This document shows positions 6,366 to 12,818 of a DNA stretch of 12,906 bases, piece after piece. The translations under genes were made by a program, and so were the position numbers. The notes beneath the pieces are model-generated. The model searched no databases and was not told the DNA's origin. It saw only the letters and a program-made list of their open reading frames with translations. The DNA lies in contig URHJ01000026.1 in NCBI GenBank assembly GCA_900547465.1, forward strand, positions 1-12,906, given 5' to 3'. Each line of letters starts with the position of its first letter. The stretch's first letter is position 1. This DNA comes from an uncultured Mycoplasmatota bacterium (GTDB lineage: Bacteria; Bacillota_I; Bacilli_A; RF39; UBA660).

Positions 6366-6374
6366 TGCTATATT
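6366..6374 (+). promoter_or_regulatory. promoter of the T-box/tyrS operon
   Basis: TGCTATATT at 6366-6374 is an extended -10 (TATATT, 5/6). It would start transcription near 6381, just before stem I of the T-box. Any -35 falls in the T-run of the preceding terminator (for example TTTCTT at 6346-6351) and is poor. Confidence 0.5.
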
Positions 6375-6380
6375 AAAATT

Positions 6381-6590
6381 GTAAATTTTCTATGAATAAT
6401 TATAAGTAATATTAGAAATTTGAAAAAAGAGACTTAGTGGCAGCTGAAAACTAAGCAAACTATAATATGAAATACAAATTAGGAGAAAAATCGTTGATCG
6501 CGTTAAGATTTAGAGAGTATGATTTATATCATAAATTAAGGTGGTACCGCGAACTATTCGTCCTTATGTGGATGGGTAGTTTTTTGTTTT
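6381..6590 (+). promoter_or_regulatory. T-box riboswitch leader, tyrosine specifier (UAC)
   Basis: The T-box core AAGGTGGTACCGCG is at 6538-6551. A terminator hairpin follows (6552-6563 with 6570-6581, loop ttatgt, then tttt-g-tttt). Stem I can be drawn by hand: the base TAATT/AATTA (6397-6401, 6477-6481); AGTA on the 5' side of the specifier loop (6405-6408); ATATTA/TAATAT (6409-6414, 6463-6468); AGAGA (6428-6432); then CTTAGT/ACTAAG around GGCAGCTGAAA. The codon in the specifier position is TAC (6473-6475), followed by A and the base stem, so it should read tRNA-Tyr. Stem III is TATGAT/ATCATA (6518-6533). Uncharged tRNA-Tyr should favour the antiterminator and allow transcription of the four downstream genes. 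This agrees with tyrS being in the operon. Confidence 0.93.
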
Positions 6591-6606
6591 CAGGAGGGAT
6601 TGTTGT

Positions 6607-7053
6607 ATGGAAGAGAAAATACCAAGTCTAGAAAAAATATTAAAAAAAGAAGATATTAAGGCCTATCTTTTTCCAGGAAAGAAAACGAATATAAAGGGAT
6701 TGACACTTATAAGTTCTGACAAAACTACTATATATGTAAGAAAAAGAATGGCAGAAAACTCAAGAAGATTTATGGTAGGATATATGTATTGCTATCATAA
6801 ATTATACACAAAAGAAGAAACAACTTATCACATATTTTATGATGAATCAATTTATGATAAAAAGGCATATAATGAAACACTTAAACTATTGGTACCAATT
6901 AATATGCTAAAAAGTGATGTGAAAAAAGGAACAAGTATGGAAGAACTTTCCAAAAAGTATCAAGTTTCACAAAATATTTTGTTAGAAAGAATAAAGCTTG
7001 ACAATAGACAAAAAGCAAAATCAAAACTAAAATTGTTAAAATTTAATAAATAA
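6607..7053 (+). CDS. degenerate ImmA/IrrE-like protein (predicted inactive peptidase fold)
   Basis: This 148-residue protein is first behind the tyrosine T-box. Its layout matches the ImmA/IrrE (DUF955) metallopeptidase core. An early strand segment (T-T-I-Y-V-R-K-R) is followed by R-R-F-M-V-G-Y-M-Y-C-Y-H-K-L-Y (53-67), where the family has R-F-x-x-A-H-E-x-x-H. Then comes K-A-Y-N-E-T-L-K-L-L-V-P-I-N-M-L (86-101), where the family has E-A-N-x-F-A-A-x-L-L-M-P. The end M-E-E-L-S-K-K-Y-Q-V-S-Q-N-I-L-L-E-R-I (111-129) equals the usual L-A-x-x-F-x-V-S-x-x-x-L-x-x-R-L. The zinc ligands and catalytic Glu of HExxH are replaced (Tyr59, Met60, Tyr63) and the third ligand Glu is Lys86, so it should not be a protease. 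AGGAGGG supports ATG 6607. The family call is by motif pattern only. No DNA-binding domain is visible. Confidence 0.6.
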   Translation: MEEKIPSLEKILKKEDIKAYLFPGKKTNIKGLTLISSDKTTIYVRKRMAENSRRFMVGYMYCYHKLYTKEETTYHIFYDESIYDKKAYNETLKLLVPINMLKSDVKKGTSMEELSKKYQVSQNILLERIKLDNRQKAKSKLKLLKFNK

Positions 7054-7054
7054 T

Positions 7055-7069
7055 CCACAAAAGTTGTGG
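7055..7069 (+). other. intercistronic hairpin before tyrS
   Basis: CCACAA-aag-TTGTGG forms a perfect 6-bp stem with a 3-nt loop. It sits in the gap between the stop at 7051-7053 and the tyrS ribosome site AGGAGG (7075-7080). There is no T-run, so it is not a terminator. It may be an mRNA stability or processing element, which is inference. Confidence 0.45.
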
Positions 7070-7088
7070 GAAATAGGAGGATAAAGAA

Positions 7089-8318
7089 ATGACAAATTTT
7101 GAAGAATTAAAATGGAGAGGATTAATTAAAGATACAGCAGGAGAAGATATTGAAGAAAAAATAAACAAAGGAGATATAACTTTTTATTGGGGAACAGATC
7201 CTACTGCAGATAGCCTACACCTAGGTCACTATTCATCTCTTGTAACCGCAAAAAGATTAGCGAAAATGGGAAACCACCCAATTCTTTTAGTAGGTGGAGC
7301 GACAGGACTTATTGGTGACCCAAGACCTACAGCCGAAAGAGAAATAATTTCAAAGGAAGCAGTAGAAAGTAATTTAGAAGGAATCAAAAAGCAAGTAGAA
7401 AGACTATTCGATGGAAACGTAGAAGTAGTAAATAACTATGATTGGATTAAAAACTTCAATTTTATTGATTTTTTAAGAGATGTTGGAAAGTATATTAATG
7501 TAAACTATATGCTAGATAAAGATATTATTAGAAGAAGATTATCAACAGGTATAACATTTGCTGAATTTTCATATACTTTAATTCAGGGGTATGATTTCCT
7601 ACATCTATATAAAAATAAAAACTGTATAATGCAAGCAGCAGGTTCAGATCAATGGGGAAATATTACCACAGGAGTAGATTTAATAAAGAAAATGACAGGA
7701 GAAGAAGCATATGCCTTTACTATGCCACTTGTCTTAGATAAATATGGTAGAAAATTTGGAAAAAGTGAAGGAAATGCATTATGGTTAGACAGAAATAAAA
7801 CTACAAGTTATGAATTATACCAATACTTAATCAATGTTGATGATGAATTAGTAATAGATTATCTAAAGATATTTACATTCTTATCAAAAGAAGAAATAGA
7901 AGCCTTAGATGAAGAAAATAAAAACCACCCAGAGATGAGAAATGCTCATAAAATTTTAGCACGCGAAATTATTACAGATCTTCACGGAAAAGAAGCTTAT
8001 GAAGAAGCTGTAGAAATAAGCGAATCACTATTTAAAGGTGACATCAAAAAATTAAATGCTAATGAAATTGAAACGGCTTTTAAGGGGTTAACACCATATC
8101 GAATTACAGAAGAAAAAAACATCGTAGATTTATTAACAGAAGCAGATATTTGTAAAAGTAAAAGAGAAGCACGTGAGTTCATTACTAATGGATCTATTAC
8201 TTTAAATGGAGAAAAAATAGAAAATATTGACTTTCTTGTCAATAAAAATGTAGCTATAGAACAAAAATATGTAGTTATAAGAAGAGGAAAGAAAAAGTAT
8301 TATATAATTAAATTTTAA
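7089..8318 (+). CDS. tyrS: tyrosyl-tRNA synthetase
   Basis: This 409-residue class I synthetase charges tRNA-Tyr with tyrosine. The catalytic core has F-Y-W-G-T-D-P-T-A-D-S-L-H-L-G-H (32-47) with the HIGH motif as HLGH, G-A-T-G-L-I-G-D-P-R (70-79), Y-T-L-I-Q-G-Y-D-F (162-170), G-S-D-Q-W-G-N (185-191) and the KMSKS loop as K-F-G-K-S (222-226). A helical anticodon-binding part (about 250-340) is followed by an S4 RNA-binding domain (about 345-400: D-L-L-T-E-A-D-I-C-K-S-K-R-E-A-R-E-F-I) and a basic end. Length suits the bacterial TyrRS type found in Bacillus (about 420). The ATG has AGGAGG eight nt upstream. The gene is second behind the tyrosine T-box, and the next gene follows after 12 nt with its ribosome site overlapping the tyrS stop. 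Confidence 0.97.
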   Translation: MTNFEELKWRGLIKDTAGEDIEEKINKGDITFYWGTDPTADSLHLGHYSSLVTAKRLAKMGNHPILLVGGATGLIGDPRPTAEREIISKEAVESNLEGIKKQVERLFDGNVEVVNNYDWIKNFNFIDFLRDVGKYINVNYMLDKDIIRRRLSTGITFAEFSYTLIQGYDFLHLYKNKNCIMQAAGSDQWGNITTGVDLIKKMTGEEAYAFTMPLVLDKYGRKFGKSEGNALWLDRNKTTSYELYQYLINVDDELVIDYLKIFTFLSKEEIEALDEENKNHPEMRNAHKILAREIITDLHGKEAYEEAVEISESLFKGDIKKLNANEIETAFKGLTPYRITEEKNIVDLLTEADICKSKREAREFITNGSITLNGEKIENIDFLVNKNVAIEQKYVVIRRGKKKYYIIKF

Positions 8319-8330
8319 GGAGATGATTCA

Positions 8331-9554
8331 ATGCCTGAAAAATACAAAAGGATAATTAAAATAATAGTAATAGTATGTGTCTTAGTACTATTATTTGATA
8401 TAGGATATTTAATATATATTACATACTTCAAAAAAACAGAAAAAACATATTTTGATAGTATCAATATGGTTGAAATAACTAATGAGGGTTATATTGCAGT
8501 TGGCAGTAATAATAACAATGAAAAATCTTATGAAAAGGCAAAAATCACTCAATATGATCAGGATAAAAACAAAGTTTGGGAAAAACTATATAATAAAGGA
8601 TATAATGGTAGCTTCTTCGCAGTCAAAAAAGATGAAGATGAATACATTGCCGTAGGTAGTTATGAATCAAAAAAACAAGAGAATGAAGAAGGTACAAGAA
8701 GTGCTATTATTGTAAAATATAGTAATGAAGGAGAAATAATAGGAGAAAAAAGATTCCAGGTTTTAGGTAACTCCAAGTTCACAAATGTTTATGTAGAAAA
8801 TGATGGATATGTAGTTGTAGGACAAAGTATATACGAAAATATGACATTAGGTTTATCTGAAGATGGAGGAGCTTTTATCATAAAATATGACAAGGAATTA
8901 AATGAAGTTTGGAGAAGCAATTATGGTGGATCTAAATCAGGAATTTATAATGATGTCATAAGAGTAGGAGATTATTATTATACAGTAGGTAAAGATGCAA
9001 CAAGGGTAGGAATAATATCAAAATATACGTTAGATGGACAAAGAGTAGTAACAACAAATTATGAATATACAGATACATTAGGATTTACTAGTCTAGTAGC
9101 CTTAAATGATAATATATACACAGTAGGATCAAAAAAAGTAACTGAAGATAAAAATGATTATGATACAGATGCACTATTAGTAAAATATGACCTAGACTGT
9201 AACTATCAAAATGAGACAACATACAAAGGAAAAGGTATGGAAAGGTTTAATAAAGCTATAATTGATAGTAATAACGACATCGTAATAGCGGGACAGACAG
9301 GAGTATATAATAAGAAAAAGTCGACTAAAGATGTTAATGTATTTTCTTATGATGGAATTTTTGCCAAGTATGATGATAATCTAAAGGAGTTAGAATTAGA
9401 AAACTATGGTAATGAAATGGACGATTACTTTACAGACATAAAACAAGATAATGATAAATATCTAATTAGCGGATATTCAACATATGATTCAAATAGTTAC
9501 TTATCGAAATTTATAACATATTCAAAATCAGGAAAACTAATAGGTGATAATTAA
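8331..9554 (+). CDS. membrane-anchored seven-repeat beta-propeller protein, function unknown
   Basis: This 407-residue protein has a basic N-terminus (K-Y-K-R-I-I-K), one membrane helix (about 8-31) and a large domain. By the positive-inside rule that domain lies outside the cell. It holds seven imperfect repeats of about 50-58 residues. Each has an A-V-G-S-like turn (57-60, 107-110, 161-164, 217-220, 263-266, 318-321, 378-381) followed by a strand ending in K-Y or similar (74, 129, 185, 231, 285, 346, 396), often with W-x-x-x-Y-G-G after it. This pattern (I-V-K-Y-D-x-x-x-N-x-x-W-x-x-x-Y-G-G) is like SBBP or delta-60 repeats and predicts a seven-bladed propeller. No catalytic site or sorting signal is visible. 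It is translationally linked to both neighbours: the ribosome site overlaps the tyrS stop, and its own stop overlaps the next ATG. Confidence 0.8.
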   Translation: MPEKYKRIIKIIVIVCVLVLLFDIGYLIYITYFKKTEKTYFDSINMVEITNEGYIAVGSNNNNEKSYEKAKITQYDQDKNKVWEKLYNKGYNGSFFAVKKDEDEYIAVGSYESKKQENEEGTRSAIIVKYSNEGEIIGEKRFQVLGNSKFTNVYVENDGYVVVGQSIYENMTLGLSEDGGAFIIKYDKELNEVWRSNYGGSKSGIYNDVIRVGDYYYTVGKDATRVGIISKYTLDGQRVVTTNYEYTDTLGFTSLVALNDNIYTVGSKKVTEDKNDYDTDALLVKYDLDCNYQNETTYKGKGMERFNKAIIDSNNDIVIAGQTGVYNKKKSTKDVNVFSYDGIFAKYDDNLKELELENYGNEMDDYFTDIKQDNDKYLISGYSTYDSNSYLSKFITYSKSGKLIGDN

Positions 9555-10090
9555 TGAAAATAACACTAGTAAGACATGGACAAACCGAATATAATTATCA
9601 AAGAAGAATTCAAGGCCATTCTAATATACTATTAAATGATGAAGGAAGAAGACAAGTAAAAAAAATCAAACCCGAAATAAATAAACAACATTATGACATA
9701 TGTTTTTCTTCACCATTAATAAGAACTATTGAAACAGCTATGATTCTAGTAGGAGATAAAACGGAAATAAGAAAAGATAAACGATTAATCGAAAGAGGTT
9801 TTGGAAAACTAGAAGGAAATACTATAGATAACTATAATTCCAAAAAATATTGGAATTATGCCTTGAATTGTTCAGATGATAACATAGAACCAATACAAGA
9901 CTTATTTGAAAGATGTAAAAGTTTCTTATCGTATTTAAAAGAAAACTATAATGATAAAAATATTTTAGTTGTAACTCATGGTGCCACACTAAGAACTCTA
10001 CACCATATCATAAAAAATACAGATAGAAATTCAAACTTATTAAATTTTAAAATAGGAAATTGTTACTTTGAAACATTAGAAGTAAAATAA
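9554..10090 (+). CDS. histidine phosphatase family protein (phosphoglycerate-mutase-like)
   Basis: This 178-residue member of the histidine phosphatase superfamily (branch with GpmB/PhoE/CobC) works through a phosphohistidine intermediate. The catalytic set is complete: L-V-R-H-G-Q-T-E-Y-N (5-14) with Arg7 and His8, S-S-P-L-I-R-T-I-E-T-A (52-62) with Arg57, L-I-E-R-G-F-G-K-L-E-G (78-88) with Glu80, and V-V-T-H-G-A-T-L-R (139-147) with His142. The short length argues against a glycolytic dPGM (about 230-250) and for a broad phosphatase; the substrate cannot be told. Its ATG overlaps the previous stop (TAATG), with AGGTG inside the preceding gene. It is the last gene of the T-box group, and a strong terminator follows at once. 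Confidence 0.92.
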   Translation: MKITLVRHGQTEYNYQRRIQGHSNILLNDEGRRQVKKIKPEINKQHYDICFSSPLIRTIETAMILVGDKTEIRKDKRLIERGFGKLEGNTIDNYNSKKYWNYALNCSDDNIEPIQDLFERCKSFLSYLKENYNDKNILVVTHGATLRTLHHIIKNTDRNSNLLNFKIGNCYFETLEVK

Positions 10091-10091
10091 A

Positions 10092-10119
10092 AAAACTCGG
10101 AAATATCCGAGTTTTAATA
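10092..10119. terminator. bidirectional terminator between the T-box operon and rpsD
   Basis: A perfect 10-bp stem aaaactcgga/tccgagtttt (10092-10101 with 10106-10115) has loop aata. T-runs on both strands let it serve both the plus-strand phosphatase gene and the minus-strand rpsD. Confidence 0.92.
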
Positions 10120-10128
10120 TTAACAAAA

Positions 10129-10731
10129 TTACTTGTTATAGAATTCAACGATTAATGCCTCATTAATATCAGCATTAAGTTCTCCTCTTTCAGGAAGTCT
10201 TACATATGTACCTTCCTTTTTATTTTCATCATAAGTAACAAATTCAACTCTCTTAGTTACTTTAGCTAAAGAATCTAAAACAACTTTAAGTTCTTTGTCC
10301 TTATCTTTTAATGAAATAACATCTCCAACCTTAACTCTATAAGATGGAATATCTACTTTTTTACCATTAACAGTAACATGTCCGTGATTAACTAATTGTC
10401 TAGCACCACGTCTAGTAGAAGCAAATCCTATACGATAAACTAAGTTATCAAGTCTTGATTCAAGAAGTCTTAAGAAGTTTGTACCATGAATACCTTGCAT
10501 TTTAGCAGCTTCATCGAAAGTCTTTCTAAATTGTCTTTCGCTAAGTCCATACATAAATCTAACTTTTTGTTTTTCTTTTAATTGAACACCATAGTCAGAT
10601 AATTTACCCTTACGAGCATTACCATGTTGACCAGGACCATATGGACGACGAGCTAATTCTTTACCAGTTTCTGAAATAGAAAAACCAACACGACGAGCTC
10701 TCTTATATTCTGATCCAGTATATCTTGACAT
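10129..10731 (-). CDS. rpsD: 30S ribosomal protein S4
   Basis: This 200-residue S4 is a primary 16S-rRNA-binding assembly protein of the small subunit. The start M-S-R-Y-T-G-S-E-Y-K-R-A-R-R-V-G lacks the Cys cluster of zinc-binding forms, so this is the zinc-free (C-minus) type. R-R-P-Y-G-P-G-Q-H-G (28-37), the S-E-R-Q-F-R-K-T-F segment and the S4 RNA-binding domain L-E-S-R-L-D-N-L-V-Y-R-I-G-F-A-S-T-R (89-106, with G-H-V-T-V-N-G just after) are all present. The ATG at 10729-10731 has AAAGGAGAA upstream. It is a single-gene unit with its own promoter and a structured leader, as expected for a self-regulated S4 gene, and it faces the T-box operon. Confidence 0.98.
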   Translation of the reverse strand: MSRYTGSEYKRARRVGFSISETGKELARRPYGPGQHGNARKGKLSDYGVQLKEKQKVRFMYGLSERQFRKTFDEAAKMQGIHGTNFLRLLESRLDNLVYRIGFASTRRGARQLVNHGHVTVNGKKVDIPSYRVKVGDVISLKDKDKELKVVLDSLAKVTKRVEFVTYDENKKEGTYVRLPERGELNADINEALIVEFYNK

Positions 10732-10736
10732 AATAT

Positions 10737-10880
10737 TCTCCTTTCTAAAGTATATTACATAATACTTAAATAATTCCAGTCGAACTTCAGGGAGTCTTTC
10801 TTCACCTTAATGGCATCGGTTACTAAAAACCTGAAAGACACATTGAAGAACTCTGCAATATGCCATCTAAGTCAATATGC
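10737..10880 (-). promoter_or_regulatory. rpsD leader with pseudoknot, likely S4 autoregulatory element
   Basis: Read on the minus strand, two perfect 7-bp helices interleave. ATGGCAT (plus 10860-10866) pairs with ATGCCAT (plus 10810-10816). GTCTTTC (plus 10833-10839), which lies between those arms, pairs with GAAAGAC (plus 10794-10800), which lies outside them. That A-B-A'-B' order makes a pseudoknot. Smaller stems (GGTT/AACC in plus 10817-10830; CTGC/GCAG at the 5' end) add to it, and TTCAGG can alternatively pair with CCTGAA. Self-regulation by S4 through a structured leader is established in Bacillus. That this leader binds S4 is inference. Confidence 0.7.
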
Positions 10881-10887
10881 AGTACTA

Positions 10888-10917
10888 ATTATATTACAAA
10901 ATATAGAAAAAAGTCAA
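10888..10917 (-). promoter_or_regulatory. strong promoter of rpsD
   Basis: On the minus strand TTGACT (plus 10912-10917) and a perfect TATAAT (plus 10888-10893) are 18 nt apart. The start site falls near 10880, giving a leader of about 150 nt before the ATG. Confidence 0.85.
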
Positions 10918-10954
10918 GTATATTAACGATTTAGTCTAAAGTAATCTCAATAAA

Positions 10955-11013
10955 TTACAATTTTTTACAATTTTACGAATTTTGTAGAAAAAAATCTATT
11001 GATGTGATATCAT
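10955..11013 (+). promoter_or_regulatory. upstream region of ezrA: direct repeats and weak promoter
   Basis: TTACAATTTT occurs twice back to back (10955-10964 and 10965-10974), a 10-bp period matching one helical turn. Downstream, TTGTAG (10982-10987) could be a -35, with TGATAT (11005-11010) 17 nt on or the better TATCAT (11008-11013) 20 nt on. The promoter call is weak. The repeats may act as an AT-rich UP-type element. Confidence 0.3.
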
Positions 11014-11037
11014 TATCTATGATAAGAGGTGTATCAT

Positions 11038-12750
11038 ATGGAAGGACAAATATTAATTATTAGTACAGTCGTTTTAATATGTTTAGTAATAACTTTACTA
11101 TGCCTTTTATTTGTACGTAAAAAAGAAAAGAAAAAGTATGTTGATATAGCAAAAGATCTTGAATATAACAAAAATCAAGTAACTAGTACACCAGTTTTAT
11201 TAGAACTATCAAAAATAGAACCAATCATCAAAAACGATAAAATGGAAGAAAAATATAATAAATGGCAAGATAAATTTATATCAATAAAAGAAAATAAAAT
11301 AACACTAATAGACGATATCCTAATAGATTTAGATGTATTCATAGAAAAAAGAGACTTCAAAAATTGTACTCATCAAATTGCTAAAGCAGAGATAGAAATA
11401 TATAAAGCTCGTGAAGAAGCGGATAACTTACTAGATGAAATAAAAGAAATAACATTATCAGAAGAAAAATATAGAAGTATTATTATCAAATTAAAAACAA
11501 AATATCGAAAAACAAATAAAGAGTATCAAGAACACAAAGATTTGTATGACGATATGCAAGAAGCTATAGAACTTCAATTAGAAAATATAGAAAAAAACTT
11601 CCTAGACTTTGAAAAAGTTATGGAAATAAATGATTACCAAGAAGTAGTTCATATTGTTAAAGCACTTGATGTTATGATAGATCATATCGCAATTGTTGTT
11701 GAAGAAACACCAGATATATTATTGATGGCTAAACAATTACTGCCAAAGAGAATGAAAGAAATTAAGGACACTTCAGATCAAATGGTAAAAGAAGGTTATC
11801 CACTAGATTACTTAAATATAGACTATAACCTAGATGAGGCCAAAAAGAATATTGGAAAAATTCTAGATAAAGTAAAATTACTAAATCTAGAAGACTGTAT
11901 GTTTGAATTAAAAACTATCCTAGAATATATGGATTCATTGTTTGTAGACTTTGAAAAAGAAAGATTAAGCAGAAAAGTTTATGAAGAAATGGAAACAGAC
12001 TTCAGTAAGAAACTAGAAAAAACAAATAAAATAGTAGAAGAAATATATAATCAATTAGATGATATAAAAAGTATGTATGATCTAAATGAAAAAGATGTAG
12101 AAAACATTCACGAAGTAAAAAAAGTATTAATATCTATTAATGATGATTATAAAAATGTGGTAGGACAGGTTGGCTCGAGTGCTTCACCATACTCAAAGCT
12201 TCAAAAGGAAATAGAAGACTTAACTATAAGATTACAAAAAATGGAAGAAGATTTGGATAGTTCCCTAAAAACTTTAGGAAACATGCATGATGATGAAGTA
12301 AGAGCTAGAGAACAATTAAATGATATTGAACAGTTCCTAACAGAATCAAAAAACAAAATGAGAGAATTTAAATTACCAATTATTAGTGATATTTACTTTA
12401 TACAATTAAAAGAAGCTAATGAAGCAATAGAAGAAGTAATCAAAGAATTAGAAAGAAAACCAATAGTTATAAAAACACTAAATACAAGAGTAGATACGGC
12501 AAGAGATTTAGTTTTAAAATTATATAATACAACAAATGAAATGATAAAAACTGCAGCTTTAGCTGAAAAATCAATGGTTTATAGTAATAGATTTAGAGCT
12601 TATTATAAAGATGTAGATCAAGGACTAAATTTAGCAGAAAAATACTTTTTTGAAGGAAAGTATAAAGAATCATTAGATACAGTTTTAAAATCATGTGCAA
12701 TAGTAGATGATAATATTTATAAAAAAATGTTAGCTGTCTACGATAAATAA
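11038..12750 (+). CDS. ezrA: septation ring formation regulator EzrA
   Basis: This 570-residue membrane protein of the division machinery negatively controls FtsZ ring assembly and links FtsZ to the membrane and cell-wall enzymes. It has one N-terminal membrane helix (about 3-26, N-terminus outside), a basic stop (R-K-K-E-K-K-K) and a long set of spectrin-like coiled-coil repeats to the C-terminus. T-P-V-L-L-E-L-S-K (51-59) is the usual segment after the membrane helix. The conserved C-terminal patch is present as Y-S-N-R-F-R and V-D-Q-G-L-N-L-A-E (526-534, QGL patch). Length is normal (B. subtilis about 562). ATG 11038 is preferred because AGAGGTG is spaced well for it. An upstream GTG at 11029 overlaps that ribosome site. 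It is followed by a terminator and then thiI, a neighbour relation shared with Bacillus. Confidence 0.95.
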   Translation: MEGQILIISTVVLICLVITLLCLLFVRKKEKKKYVDIAKDLEYNKNQVTSTPVLLELSKIEPIIKNDKMEEKYNKWQDKFISIKENKITLIDDILIDLDVFIEKRDFKNCTHQIAKAEIEIYKAREEADNLLDEIKEITLSEEKYRSIIIKLKTKYRKTNKEYQEHKDLYDDMQEAIELQLENIEKNFLDFEKVMEINDYQEVVHIVKALDVMIDHIAIVVEETPDILLMAKQLLPKRMKEIKDTSDQMVKEGYPLDYLNIDYNLDEAKKNIGKILDKVKLLNLEDCMFELKTILEYMDSLFVDFEKERLSRKVYEEMETDFSKKLEKTNKIVEEIYNQLDDIKSMYDLNEKDVENIHEVKKVLISINDDYKNVVGQVGSSASPYSKLQKEIEDLTIRLQKMEEDLDSSLKTLGNMHDDEVRAREQLNDIEQFLTESKNKMREFKLPIISDIYFIQLKEANEAIEEVIKELERKPIVIKTLNTRVDTARDLVLKLYNTTNEMIKTAALAEKSMVYSNRFRAYYKDVDQGLNLAEKYFFEGKYKESLDTVLKSCAIVDDNIYKKMLAVYDK

Positions 12751-12751
12751 T

Positions 12752-12780
12752 AAAAATGGAATGCTTTATTTCATTTTTTT
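12752..12780 (+). terminator. terminator of ezrA
   Basis: A 10-bp stem aaaaatggaa/tttcattttt (12752-12761 with 12769-12778, one G-U pair) has a 7-nt loop and seven T at 12774-12780. It starts directly after the ezrA stop. Confidence 0.7.
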
Positions 12781-12818
12781 CTTTATTATGATAAAATATA
12801 AGCGTTTGGAGTGATAAT

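Noticed and set aside
11029..11037. GTG start for ezrA three codons upstream
   Set aside because: It overlaps the AGAGGTG ribosome site that is correctly spaced for the ATG at 11038.
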